From Falciphora oryzae (lineage: Eukaryota; Ascomycota; Sordariomycetes; Magnaporthales; Magnaporthaceae): DNA of 64,000 nucleotides. The stretch lies in the NCBI GenBank assembly GCA_000733355.1, contig JNVV01000006.1, positions 292,556-356,555 on the forward strand, given 5' to 3'. Made by a program: the position numbers and the translations under genes. Positions 1-10,785 of the stretch are shown in pieces (the first letter of the stretch is position 1; each line of letters begins with the position of its first letter). The notes below the pieces were generated by a model, which ran no database searches, was not told where the DNA came from, and saw nothing but the letters and a program-made list of their open reading frames with translations.

Positions 1-834
1 AAAAAAAAGACGAAGCAACCTCCCTTTCCCTCCACGAGAATTTAGGTTTATATTCAAGAGCAAGATCAAGCGGCCGAAAAAGACCACTAGGCCAGGGCTT
101 GACGCGGTTCCTTTCACCTAAGCGCACCCTTGAATCTTGAATCTGGGAGCTCGGCGCTAGCTCCTCCCCCGGCCCAAGCACAAGCAATCAAGAAACAAAG
201 AGGAAAAAGGAGCAAGGAGGAAAAAAACGACACCCCCCAGAAAATCTCCATCCAGGCCTAGCCAGCCCATCAGATTGCGCTCGCGCTATTTTAGTGTGTG
301 CTGGCCATTCCATCCCCACCGCCAATTTCGACCCGGCACTCGGTCTCTCAGGTCCTCATCCGCGGTGACCTCAGCGCATCAGAATCGAGCTGGTTGATCC
401 CTGCACTGACGCTCGATCCGGGCCCTCTTTCGGGCTGAGAGAGTGGCTTGTGCGCTCCTGGTGCAGTCGATCATTTTCTCCCACTAGTGGGCGGCGAACC
501 CGGACACGCGCTACCCTCTACCGCCGTCAAATACACATCATAGCCGCTGCTGCGAGTGGTTGGCCCTCTCTGCTCCGCACGCAACGAACCTTTATGCGCC
601 GCTCCTCTGACTACTGGCCAACCATTCGCCTCCTGCCAAACACCACACCGTACATACCACACAAAACTCTTGGACGCTGCCCCCCTCCCTTCCGGACCCC
701 AACCCAACCAAGGCCACCCCAAAGAAAAAAGGAAGCGAGCCGAGTGACGGACCATCGCCAGACGAACTTGGACTGAACTGGACGAGATCTAAACAAGCAC
801 CGGTCTCCCTGCCGTCCTGAGACGAGGTCGTAGT
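1..834 (+). promoter_or_regulatory. upstream region and probable leader of the Con7-like gene
   Basis: No coding region is supported here. The stretch is C-rich, with short open frames that overlap on both strands and resemble no known protein. The ATG at 835 directly follows an AC-rich stretch, so the 3' part is probably promoter plus 5' leader of the Con7-like gene. No specific transcription-factor site is claimed. Confidence 0.4.
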
Positions 835-2056
835 ATGTTTGTGGCACCCGCGCAGCAGCACCGTCACGCGTTCGTTGAACACGACCATCGCCTGCCGTCG
901 CCGCTCCACCGTCCGACCTCTCCGCAGTACAGACACCACGGCTCCGCAGGGACTCCTAGCAGCAGCACCCTCGCGTCGCCCGTCGGTCCCTCTATGGAAC
1001 GCAGTGGGTCGGAGTACTCGCAGTCAGGTTTGCCTTCGCCCTATCCAAGCAACTGCGGCGACACCCAGTCTGAGGCCCCGTCATCTGTCCCCATAGATCA
1101 CGCGTCTGCTGCGCAATACGCCACGCCGCAGCAGCAGCAGCAGCAGCAGGAAGTGCGGTCCAACACCAGCAGCACCTACTCTGCCTCGGCCACTCCCACT
1201 TCAGAGTACAGCGTGTACCCGGCCTCGGCTCGCTCGAGTTCGTTCCCGGATCACATCCAGCGCTCATACCACCCCTCGAGCAACCACAGCGGCAGTAGCG
1301 GAGGTATGGCGCAAACTCCAGCAAGCCCGCCCACGCACTTGCCGCAGCCGCAGCAGCAGGATGGACGGGACATGGGCCACCCGGCTCCCCAGCAACAGCT
1401 GGATATCAAGTCTGACCCTGGACTCTCTCCCATAGATCCGTCCATTGCGGCCCCGAGTCCGACATATACCCACGGACAATACTCGCCCTACGCGCCGCCG
1501 TCGCAAGACATGTCCCACGGCTACGCGCATCCCAGCAGCGGGCTCTACGCCCAACCCCGCCCCGACTGGACCGGTTACGGACAGCAGCACGGCGCACCGC
1601 TGACCCCGGGTCACCACGTCTTCCCGCAAACGCCGACATCCGCGCCCCCGCAGGCTCGGACGAACCAGGTGGGTCGCGACCACTCCTGACATCCCGCCAT
1701 ATCATAATCCCCGTGTCTCGCTCCCGTTGCCCGGGGCTGGGAAGCAGGGGCGGCGCTCCGCGATAGCTGCAATGTGGATGTTGCGCGGTGTCTTGGTGGC
1801 TTGTGCGCCCTTGGTATGGGGCGAATAATCTGCTAACCTTGTCTGGGTTCCCCGTGCAGGTCTACTCATTCGTGCCGATTCCTGGTGCGCAGCAACATAA
1901 GCGGCCCAGGCGGCGATATGAAGAAATAGAGCGCATGTACAAGTGCGGGTGGAATGGATGCGAGAAGGCATATGGCACACTCAACCATCTAAATGCGCAT
2001 GTGACGATGCAGTCTCACGGCCAGAAGCGCACTCCTGAAGGTAAGAACGCTCGATA

Positions 2057-2091
<35 letters not shown>

Positions 2092-2760
2092 CTTGCAGCT
2101 CGAAGCCCCGCCAACCGAGGCCGTCCCATCCCAGCCGTGCTTGACCCGGTGTCGTGGAGTTTAGCTCGGTGATGGCATGCACTTTGGAGAGCCTGTTTTC
2201 TTGGGCCTTGTTGTTCAAGCCATTGCGTGCCGCGCGCGCGGCCTGTGCGCTAGCGGGTCACCTTGATCCAACGAGCTACCGATGTCGCCCCTAGAAACGG
2301 CTCGTACACCATGCAAATCCAAATTGGCACAGATGGTCGCAAACTCTAGCCAGGCGCCAGAACACGCGTGCGCACCATAGAACCGGACCAACAGACTAAC
2401 AATATGATCACAACAGAGTTCAAAGAGATCCGTAAGGAATGGAAGGCCCGTAAAAAGGAGGAGGAGGCCAACCGCAAGGCCGAGGAGGAGCGGCAAAGGC
2501 AGGCAGCCGTAGCGTCTCAAAGCGGCTCGAACGAGGCGCAAACCGGATCCGAACCGCCGCAGTCATCGAACGGTTATGCCGCAGCCCGCGGGGCTGTCCA
2601 ACTCCCTCCCATCGGCTACCAGCCTAGTCAGTACCCAGCACCAGGGTCTGCCGGCGTTCAACAGCCGTTGTCGGAATACAACGCAAACTACATGCACGCC
2701 AACTACCAGCCGACATCTCCCTACGGCCAGCCGAACCAGCAGATGTACAACCAGCGTTAG
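835..2760 (+). CDS. con7: Con7-like C2H2 zinc-finger transcription regulator
   Basis: Three exons are read: 835-1668, 1860-2040 and 2417-2760, giving about 452 residues. Intron 1 has GTGGGT, a TGCTAAC branch and CAG. Intron 2 has GTAAGA, an ACTAAC branch and CAG. The first 278 residues are low-complexity Ser/Pro/Gln/His sequence with a glutamine run. Exon 2 encodes the conserved core: a VYSFVPIPG block, a basic KRPRRRYEE stretch, then one zinc finger at about residues 305-332 with Cys307, Cys312, His325 and His331 (C-X4-C-X12-H-X5-H). A highly charged helix (EFKEIRKEWKARKKEEE) follows, then a Tyr/Gln-rich tail. This order matches Con7, a nuclear regulator needed in the rice blast fungus for normal conidia and appressoria. 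The function is transferred by family resemblance. Intron 2 contains a run of 32 T. Confidence 0.9.
2060..2091 (+). repeat. poly-T run (32 nt) inside con7 intron 2
   Basis: Thirty-two T begin 19 nt after the donor of con7 intron 2 (2041-2416). This is the longest homopolymer in the window. Confidence 0.95.
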
Positions 2761-3994
2761 CGCATACTTTTCCGGACGAACTATCAACTTACCGACTCAA
2801 CCTCGGATTCCGCCCTCGCTCTCGGCAAAGCGCCCACTGAAGAGCACAAACGGACTTGCAGATGGCCATGGCCGTCACAAAGGCGCAGGAGGACAAGGGA
2901 AAAGTGGCTCTAATGTCACCGGGCCATAGCCGTGACGGTAACGATGGAGCATCCGCGGCTTATATCCACTAGGCCAGTCACCGAGGCCTGGCGTTGCTAT
3001 CCTGCTAGCGCGCCATGCAATCCCTGGCGGCGAGTTCGACCCGGCGACGGCTGTTTCGAACCAGCTCGCTGTTGTCGACTTTCGAATGGACGTACCCAGC
3101 ACGACTCGGTCGTGGCCGATACCGCCCAGGCAATTTTAGCAAGCAGGCGAATGTCACTGATACAGGGACACGTCAACTATGTCCATGTCTTGTGGGCTCT
3201 CTTCACTCAAATCCCCTCGGAGCTTTCTTGATGATAATGCCTCATATTTTTCTTACCTCGTTTTTTTTCACGATCATCGTCGCATCAAGCGTGGGGCATA
3301 CTTGGTTTGGGGCGGCTTTGCATTTATGGCCGGTTTCTCAATGGTGGGAAAGACGGGGTTACAGTTCGGAGTGGATGCTACGAGGCATGCCCACCCGACT
3401 ACATATTCGTCTTGGTTGATTCTTACACTGCCCCTTTTTCTTCCCTCCCCCATCCTACCATATCCATGGTCTCAGCTGCCTCGTGGCCACATCTTTCAAG
3501 TGCCTCGACAGGCAGAGTCGGCCTGGTTTTGCGGCGAACTTTGCGGGTACTGTTTTGGAATAGAGCCAGTGGGAGCGACGAATTCATGGGCAAGCTGGGG
3601 TTTTATTTTCGCTCGTTTTATTTCCTTAGTCTCTTTGCTGAGTCGGCTATACCCAAGTGTTCTCCCCTACCGTGGATGCGTGGCATGGGAAGGGAGGGAG
3701 GAATCGCAGACGATTGGGCCGACCTCGTCTGTGAGGGCACGCCAGCCATATTACTGGACTGCGGTGGTGCTATGGCTTCCGCAGACTGTTCAAGACCAGA
3801 ATAGAACTGCCAGGTTCTGGGGTCATGTTTTGTCAACACATGTTCTCTGGGCTATTTTGTTTGATGTTTTCTCGGTTTCCCGCGCCGCGCATGCCGCTTT
3901 TCCATGTCAATGTTATGGGTCTTTCTTTGTTTCTGGTCCCCTCACCAATACAAGGACGCTCAGGGCGTCGAAGGAGTCACTAGGCTTTGATTTC

Positions 3995-4015
3995 TTTTTT
4001 TTTTTTTTTTTTTTT
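3995..4015 (+). repeat. poly-T run (21 nt)
   Basis: An uninterrupted T run downstream of con7. It lies inside the long doubtful frame at 3179-4309. Confidence 0.9.
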
Positions 4016-5068
4016 CCCTCTTATTTTGAGATTGCATCTAGAGGCGCGACATGTAAACGGGCGCCTGGCCCGAAAAGCAAAAAGAGAGGCACTGCAGGAT
4101 CCAGAGTGCCATGGTATGGCGATAGTTGGACTTGTCCGATTCTTTTGCCTTGTCTGCGTTTTGCTACATACAGTCTTAATCACCATTTGGGCGTCCACTG
4201 TTTTTTTCTTTCTTTTATTGTTATTTTATTGATGATTTTTGTGCTCGCGTATCGGTTACTTCTCTGCGGCTTTCCTTTAGCCTGCTTTCATACCGCGACG
4301 ATAAGATAGGGTGTGTTTGGTGCTTTTCATGTCAGTTATCAGGTTCCGGGATCGATGACCTTGCGGATCTGCAAGTATACATACATGCATGGGTAGCGAA
4401 GTGTGGGTGGGTGGCATGAAGCGACAGGATGGGCCATGGGAAAGTCGCAAGACGGTGGCATAGGATTTGCATGGTGTATACCTTGATTTTTGGGGGCCAC
4501 TGGCCGTGAAAGGTGGCCGTCCTTTGCGTACAGTATCCAATACTCTCAGCCAAGGTGGGGAGGGGGGTGGTCCCCTTGTTTGGCAGCCCCCCGATGCCGT
4601 GATGTGATGTAACCCGAGATCTATAACCGGTGAGGAGACTACATGCCATCCTGTCTTAGCGGGCGGGCTCTAGGGAGGACGCAGGTACCTCGTAGATGAA
4701 GTGACAGATGCGCGGCCTATTCCTGTCCCAGGCAAGTTCCAGTGGATTGGGACGGGGCGGGCCATGCGAGTTGTTGGAGTTCGATGCTTGGACCCCGGTT
4801 TAGGTAGGCAAAGCATATAAATGAGATGGACGACGGGTAGGAATGTTATTTACATGCATAGAAAATCCAAGCAACGCAATGCAACCAACACAAACATCTG
4901 TTCGAACGACGATAGTTTAGACTGCCGCTGCAGGGATGCAAGGCAAGTCATGGCATGGCATGGCATGACATGGACTCCGGACTGAATCTGATCGACGCAG
5001 GCATCTTCCGGCTACGCCGCCGAACCAGCGCTAGCACCAGCGAAGGTAACCTCGTTCGCAGCATGGGC

Positions 5069-5094
5069 TTTTTTTTTTTTTTTTTTTTTTTTTT
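5069..5094 (+). repeat. poly-T run (26 nt)
   Basis: An uninterrupted T run in the intergenic region between con7 and AAR2. Confidence 0.9.
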
Positions 5095-5395
5095 AAGGTT
5101 ACTGGGACTAAGGTTATAAACAGCGTGCAGTATCCGGCGTCGGTTCCAACCGAGCCCACCTGGCCACAGCAGTTGCCACCTCGCTGCGCTGCACCGACAC
5201 GCACAGTGTGCATCAGTTGGGCGAGCCAATTGGCGAAATGGGTTGCTGGAAACCTGAACAAATAGAAACCACCACCTATCGAGCCCGTGCGTGTTACCCC
5301 ACATTTGATCGAGAGCGCATCGATGCCTGCCGGAAACTCCGATGGAACGTCAAGAGAAGGCGTAAATCACACCAACCCTATTTTCCCGATATTGG

Positions 5396-5428
5396 TTGAT
5401 CGATTGATCGATTGATTGATTGCTTGAT
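5396..5428. repeat. GATT/GATC tetranucleotide microsatellite
   Basis: Imperfect tandem TTGA/TCGA units lie about 440 bases upstream of the AAR2 start. Confidence 0.7.
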
Positions 5429-5865
5429 TTTTACTGTCGTTTTATCCGTCAACGCCCGTGCCGTGCCGCAGCGACAAAACCCCACGCCTGCAGGCTGCCG
5501 CGTCGCGCGGCTTGTCATTGTTTCCATGAGATGCGACTCGACAGGCGCATGTGCCCGCTTGACGTGAGCCGCCAAATGACGTAGTGCCTGACTGGGAGCT
5601 GCTGGGGCTGCTTCCAGCCAGGTCATTTCTTTGTCTTCCCTGCACTATCTATTCGACCGGGCAGTATATTGGGACGATATTAATCGGCCCTGCATTGCCT
5701 ACTCGCCCTTGCAGAGATTTCCTGCCGAGTATACGCTTGTATACTCCTTTCCAGCCGCATTCCTCGCCTTCCTACCTGTCACCTCTGAGCCCGCCTCCCT
5801 GCCACTCTGACCCGAGCCTCATACATACTGCACCAAGGAACCACCCACTAACAGTGGTCGTGGCA

Positions 5866-7626
5866 ATGGCAGCTGACGACGTCGCTGTCGGATCCCGCCC
5901 AGACAAAGCCAAGAGTCCATCCCTGGCAGCGTCCGGCAGCCCTGACCTGGCGCCAACCAGGCCCGGTCTGGCCAAGTCCGACTCGACTGCCTCGGCTGGC
6001 TGCTTCTCTACCAAGTCTGTTGTCTCGGTCCCCGTCACGGGGAGCCTCCCCTATGGGAGCCTCCGGGTCCACCAACCGCCGTCGCCTGCAGGCCCTCCTC
6101 GCTCCGCCGATATTGCCAACACCTGCCCACATCCGCCTCCCCTGGCGTTGGGTCTCCTCGAGCAGGGTGATGTCTTTCTCATCCTCGACCTCCCCCAGGG
6201 ATTCCTCGTGGGCTGCGACACCACCGCCCTGACCACCCAGACCGCACGCCCGGTGCTTGGTTTCCGTTGCATCCCTCCCGGTGCCCACCTGGTCTTCGTG
6301 GCCGACCCGGGCGGTCTGTCCCGCTGCGGCTACTGGTTCGTCACCAAGGAGGCTGCGCGCGGCGAGCCGAGGGTCAAGCAGTGGGACCGCTACAACGAGG
6401 TCCTTGGCGAGCCCGCCAGCCGCGTCGAGGCCCGCAGCCATATCGACGGCCTCGCATCCGCATGTCCGAACCTTGTGCCCTACAGCACCCGCCAGGCCAG
6501 CGGCTCCGGCCGCCGTGGCCCGCCACCTCCGCCCAAGGACCCGCCGCGCAGCCCGGCGTCTCCAGATCCGGACCTAGCTCTTGATGAGGCTGCCCTTTGG
6601 CACCATCTTACCTCGTGCATCACCGAGGCGCTGCTTGGCCGCATCACGGGAAATGCCGACCCCTCGGCGTCCGAGTGGCTAGTCGACACAGCCGACAGCG
6701 CTAAGGGAGAACTCAACTTCACTCAGGCTAGCAAGCTGTTCAAGACCGTCGTCGGCAGTGAGCTGACCTTCTTGTTCCCGCCCCAAGACTCGGCCCTCGG
6801 CCTGCACCTCCTCAACCTCGACGCGAATGTAGCCCATGGCGCCGAGGATAGCGAGAGCGACCACGCCGCTGCTGTGGCTGCTACGGGCACTGCTGCTGCC
6901 CGGGCGCCGTCGCCGGGACTGCCGGACACCACCCTGATCGTCGAAAACGCGCTCGGCAGGTCTGGGATCGCCGAAGCTGACCTCGCCGGGGAGCTCCAGT
7001 TCGTCTTTCTGACGGCTATGCACCTTGGAAATCCCTCGTGCCTGGACTACTGGTTTCATCTGGTCCTGAAGACAGTCCTGCGCGCGCACCAGCTGGCCAT
7101 CTCACGGCCCGTACTCGCCCACTCCTTCATCCTCACCATGCATGCGCAGCTGGTCTACGGCGAACGCCATATGGCCGGCGGCGGAGGTGAAGCCGCTGGG
7201 CTGGGGGTACCGGCGGCCGCCGGCGGTAACGGCAGGAGCAGCAGCAACGCCGCCGACGACGAGGGCCGCGCAGGGATCCTGGATATGGTGCCGCAGCACC
7301 GGAACCGCCTGCGCGAGGCCCTGATCGTCTACAAGCGGATACTCAACGAGTCGCTCCTGGGGCTGGGCGACGCCATCACCAAGGAGCAGGCCGCCGTGGG
7401 CCAGGCCTTTTCGGGCCTCGAGGCCTGGTTCTGGAAGTACGGCTGGGATCTGCGGAGCGACTACGCCCCCGAGACCCTCGTCACTGAGCCCGACCCAGCC
7501 GGCCCCAAGCCCCGTCTGGGCCTCGAGGCGGACCCGGGCGACAGTGATGACGACGAGTACCAGCCCGTGCTGGTCGAGCTCGACGAGAACGGACGCGAGG
7601 TTGGGCTTGTCTCGTGGAGTTCCTAG
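5866..7626 (+). CDS. aar2: AAR2 splicing factor, U5 snRNP assembly chaperone
   Basis: A single exon of 586 residues. The ATG at 5866 is chosen because it is the first in-frame ATG and sits in a good fungal context (GGCAATGG). The frame upstream lacks ATG. After a disordered N-terminus comes the AAR2 N-terminal domain: LEQGDVFLILDLPQG, a GFRCIPPG block, then SRCGYWF and the VKQWDRYNE stretch. The C-terminal helical domain contains ELQFVFLTAMHLGN followed by a YWF segment. In yeast Aar2 binds the RNase H-like and Jab1 domains of Prp8 and keeps immature U5 snRNP inactive until Brr2 replaces it. The protein is longer than yeast Aar2 (355 residues) because of low-complexity inserts. The acidic tail has GDSDDDEY. 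It converges on RPS16. Confidence 0.88.
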   Translation: MAADDVAVGSRPDKAKSPSLAASGSPDLAPTRPGLAKSDSTASAGCFSTKSVVSVPVTGSLPYGSLRVHQPPSPAGPPRSADIANTCPHPPPLALGLLEQGDVFLILDLPQGFLVGCDTTALTTQTARPVLGFRCIPPGAHLVFVADPGGLSRCGYWFVTKEAARGEPRVKQWDRYNEVLGEPASRVEARSHIDGLASACPNLVPYSTRQASGSGRRGPPPPPKDPPRSPASPDPDLALDEAALWHHLTSCITEALLGRITGNADPSASEWLVDTADSAKGELNFTQASKLFKTVVGSELTFLFPPQDSALGLHLLNLDANVAHGAEDSESDHAAAVAATGTAAARAPSPGLPDTTLIVENALGRSGIAEADLAGELQFVFLTAMHLGNPSCLDYWFHLVLKTVLRAHQLAISRPVLAHSFILTMHAQLVYGERHMAGGGGEAAGLGVPAAAGGNGRSSSNAADDEGRAGILDMVPQHRNRLREALIVYKRILNESLLGLGDAITKEQAAVGQAFSGLEAWFWKYGWDLRSDYAPETLVTEPDPAGPKPRLGLEADPGDSDDDEYQPVLVELDENGREVGLVSWSS

Positions 7627-8446
7627 TTTGTGACATGTCCCCAGTTTGGCTCGATGCTCGCTGAGATTTGGTAGTAGTTATGGCTTGCCTGTTGGGAACC
7701 CTCTGCTGTGATGATTTCGATGGACGTAATTATAATAGTCCTGCTACTTGGGGTCCTTTGGGGCGCTCTGAGAGAGGCTATACTAGGAGCTCTAAGAGGT
7801 TATCGGTTTCGTTTCTCTCCTGTTCTCCATACCTTTGTTTCTTCGCTTCTCGCAAACCCACATTTTTTTCTATATGATGACTTGGAGATACCCTCACACT
7901 AGCGTAGGCGTAGTTGAATGACATCGTGTCGGATTATAACAATGGTCGAGCGTCAAGCCTGAGTAGTAATAGCATGCCCTAGACGAGGCTGCCGGTGGGA
8001 AGCTGGTGCACGTCACATGGAACGCAGTTCGGCAGATACGGGGCCTGTGTCATCGATGCTTTCGTGTCTTCGGACCCAGCGCTTCAGACCTGGCGCATAT
8101 TTTGTTCGTTGTTTCGCCAAAAACCCTTTTACACCCAGCCCAGAAAGAAGGCATGCCATGCAAGTATAGCGCAAAAAAATCAAGCAAGGGTTTTTTTTTT
8201 TACCCGCCTTTTCCCATTGACTCCGCAACGAAAAGAGACGAGCGCGTTGCCGTCCATCCAGCCACTGGGGCCAAATCGAGCGGCTGTGTATGCTGGCCGT
8301 CTGTGTCGCCTCGCCGTGCTTCCGCCCTGGAAGCAGGCTCGCACAACCACTAGACAGAGGCCACCATAGATAGCATCGTCCGAACAATCCCCCCTTCCCT
8401 CCGCCAGTGCAAAAATAATACCACAAGAGACCCAAAAATAAATAAA
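7627..8446. other. convergent intergenic region AAR2 / RPS16
   Basis: 820 bases between the two convergent stop codons. No gene is supported. It probably holds both 3' UTRs. The frames present are AT-rich and match no protein I recognise. Confidence 0.5.
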
Positions 8447-9413
8447 TTAACGGTACGACTTCTGGAACCTGGCGCGGGCACCGGGACCACCGAACTTCTT
8501 GGGCCTGTAGTTATACGGGGAAGCCTGTCAGTTGTTTCCGTCGTCGTCTTTTGCAGCAGGCTCAGTCAGTGAGGAGGGGTTGTGGGAATTGATACGTACT
8601 CGCAACGGCGGTTGTCGGCGACCAGCAGGGTACGGTCGTACTGTGTCAGGGCCTGCTTGAGCAGGTTCTTGCTGTGCTCATCGACATACTTCTGGTAGTA
8701 GGCAACGATCGACTTGGCGATGGCCTGGCGGACGGCGTAGACTGCGCGTAGGAAGAAGAACCAAGTCAGACACATTTCCGACCCACGTTCTCTTGTTTGT
8801 TTCAGCCGCCCCGCGTACCTTGCGAAGTGTGACCACCACCGGTGACGCGGACGCGGATATCAACGCCCGAGACCTGGTCGAGGCCAATAACCAGGAGAGG
8901 CTCGTAGACCTAGAGGCAGAGCAACGGGCCCACAGGTTAGCAAGACTGCCCGCCCTCGGTGTCCTCCCGGCGCCCACCAAGCGCGTCCGTCCTCTTTCCC
9001 TCGCCCAGCCAGCGGTTCCCTCCCCGGGTGGATGTCTGTGCCTCGGTGCTTTCCAAGCTCACCGCCTAGCCGAACGGATACACCCATCTTCCTTCTTTTC
9101 CTTTCCCCTCGCACCAGACATCCACCGTTTGGTTTGATTTTGCGGGAGGTTCGCGCTGGAGGGGTTCGGTGCTCGCTTCGAGGCCGAGGAGTGAAAAAAA
9201 AAAAAAAAAAAAAAGGCACGTCGCGCTCGGGAGACAGCGGGCCAAAGGAGTGTGAGAGGTTGTGCGTGCCTTGTATCGCAGCGTCGCGGGCTCAACGAGA
9301 GACAGCGGGCGGCCGTTGACCTTGATCAGGCCCTGGCCCTTGACGCACTGGGCCACGGCGGTGGCCGTCTTCTTCTTGCCGAAGCACTGCACACTCTGCT
9401 TGCTGCTGGACAT
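8447..9413 (-). CDS. rps16: 40S ribosomal protein S16 (uS9)
   Basis: Four exons on the minus strand: 9413-9270, 8909-8819, 8741-8600 and 8504-8447, giving 144 residues, the usual S16 length. Exon 1 begins [20 protein letters not shown] and ends at the conserved LRYK. Exon 2 continues [11 protein letters not shown] through TGGGHTSQ. Exon 3 carries [20 protein letters not shown]. Exon 4 ends with the uS9 signature [17 protein letters not shown]. Introns 2 and 3 have ordinary GTACG donors. Intron 1 (9269-8910, 360 bp) must start with GC: the only join that gives the conserved RYK-VYEP sequence is AAG|GCACGC, with CTAG as acceptor. The protein is part of the small subunit head near the P site. 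The promoter is shared with divergent SNF8. Confidence 0.96.
9194..9214 (-). repeat. poly-A/T run (21 nt) inside RPS16 intron 1
   Basis: Twenty-one A on the plus strand, that is T on the RPS16 coding strand, about 55 nt downstream of the GC donor. Confidence 0.9.
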
Positions 9414-9825
9414 TTTGGCGGATTGTGTATTTCCCTGACGGTCGGGCGGTCGGTCGGGTCGGTCGGTCGAGAAAGGAGATGTGAGGATGCGGGCGTGAGT
9501 CGTCGGGGGTTGTCTTTTTGCAGAGGTTGCCCAAAAGTAAAGCCGCGCTCCCTCTGGCCCAATTTGCTTGGCCCACACGCTCACACTAAAGAATAATTTA
9601 GGGCATGCTGGTGGCCCGTGCATGATATCACGTGCGGGTCTCCGCGTTGCGACCAGCGTTGCGGCGGGCCAAGCAGGCAAACCACGGAAGGGCGGGCCGA
9701 TGCGGGGCGCTGTCGGGACCCTCCTCGACCGGCGTCGTGAGAGACAGAGTCAAGGTGCCCGGCCGTCCGTCTATATCGTTTTCCGGCTTCGGACAGTAGT
9801 GCCCCCCCGGCGACTCGCACAAGCC
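9414..9825. promoter_or_regulatory. shared divergent promoter RPS16 / SNF8
   Basis: 412 bases separate the two start codons. A perfect E-box palindrome CACGTG lies at 9629-9634, roughly in the middle. bHLH factors of the Cbf1 type bind such sites in fungi. Its use here is inference. Confidence 0.45.
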
Positions 9826-10785
9826 ATGTCCCGCAAAGGCGTCGGCCTCGCGGCGTTCGACCGCAGCCGGCTGACGTCGGCGCAGTACGCGACGCACGGC
9901 TCGGCGCTCCGGACGACCAACGCGCAGGCGCTCGGGACCCAGCTGTCCGTCTTCCGGTCGCTGCTGCAGCAGTTCGCCCAGACGCACGCCAAGGACATCC
10001 GCTCCGACCCGGCCTTCCGCGCCCAGTTCGCCCGCATGTGCTCCGCCATCGGCGTCGACCCCCTCGCGAGCTCCAGCTCTGCCGGCGGCAGCGGCGGCAA
10101 GGCCAGCGCCGCCGGGGGCGCCTCCATCTGGGCCCAGCTGCTGGGCATGTCCGTCAACGACTTCTACTTTGGCCTGGCCGTCCGCGTCGTCGAGGTCTGC
10201 GGCGAGACCAGGGGCGAGAACGGCGGCCTGCTCGAGGTGAAGAAGGTCCGCGAGATGATTATGCGCAGCCGCATGGAGGGTGCTGCAGAAGTCACAGAGT
10301 GAGCACCTTTTTTTTTTTTTTTTTTTTTTCTGTCTTCCACTATCACATACCCCAGGTTACCTATATCTCTAGCATGAAAGCTACCCACCCAATCCCAATC
10401 CCACGCCACTGCGACGACCTCATCCTGTCCGGCTTGCTGATCCCCACCCGTCAGGGATGACATCTTCCGTGCCGTGGGAACCCTCAAGCCTCTGGGGTCT
10501 GCATACTCCATCATCAGGGTCGGGAACAAGCCGTACATCAGGTCGATCCCAAAGGAGCTCAACACGGACCAGAGCGCCGTGCTCGAAGCCGTGCAGGTCC
10601 TCGGCTACGTCAGCGTCTCGATGCTCATGGTGAACCTGAGGTGGGCCCGGGCCCGCGCGCAGACGGCGGTCGAGGACCTGGTCGGCGAGGGCATGCTCTG
10701 GGTCGACAAGCAGAGCGACGAATGGGAGTACTGGAGCCCCGGCTTCATGTTAGACCCCCAGGAGTCCCCCGGCGATGGGCCATGA
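9826..10785 (+). CDS. snf8: ESCRT-II subunit Vps22/Snf8
   Basis: Two exons, 9826-10298 and 10455-10785, give 267 residues, the usual size of Snf8/Vps22. The N-terminus MSRKGVGLAAFDR is the characteristic start of the family. FARMCSAIGVDPLAS and DFYFGLAVRVVEVC form the first winged-helix domain. The second exon begins DDIFRAVGTLKPLGSAY and carries the second winged helix through VEDLVGEGMLWVDKQ. Snf8 pairs with Vps36 and two Vps25 copies to sort ubiquitinated membrane proteins into multivesicular bodies on endosomes. The intron (10299-10454) has GTGAGC and TCAG and contains a run of 22 T starting 9 nt after the donor. A Ser/Gly/Ala insert (SSSSAGGSGGKASAAGG) interrupts the first domain. Confidence 0.95.
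10308..10329 (+). repeat. poly-T run (22 nt) inside the SNF8 intron
   Basis: The T run starts 9 nt after the donor GT of the single SNF8 intron. Confidence 0.9.

Larger units (their letters stand above)
2761..5865. other. intergenic, con7 3' region and AAR2 upstream region
   Basis: About 3.1 kb without a supported gene. The first part is T-rich and probably includes the con7 3' UTR. It holds poly-T runs at 3995-4015 (21 nt) and 5069-5094 (26 nt) and a GATT/GATC short repeat at about 5396-5428. One unusually long open frame (3179-4309, + strand) is discussed among the findings; its codon use is unlike the neighbouring genes. The last 280 bases stay open in the AAR2 frame but have no upstream ATG and look like leader. 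Confidence 0.5.
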
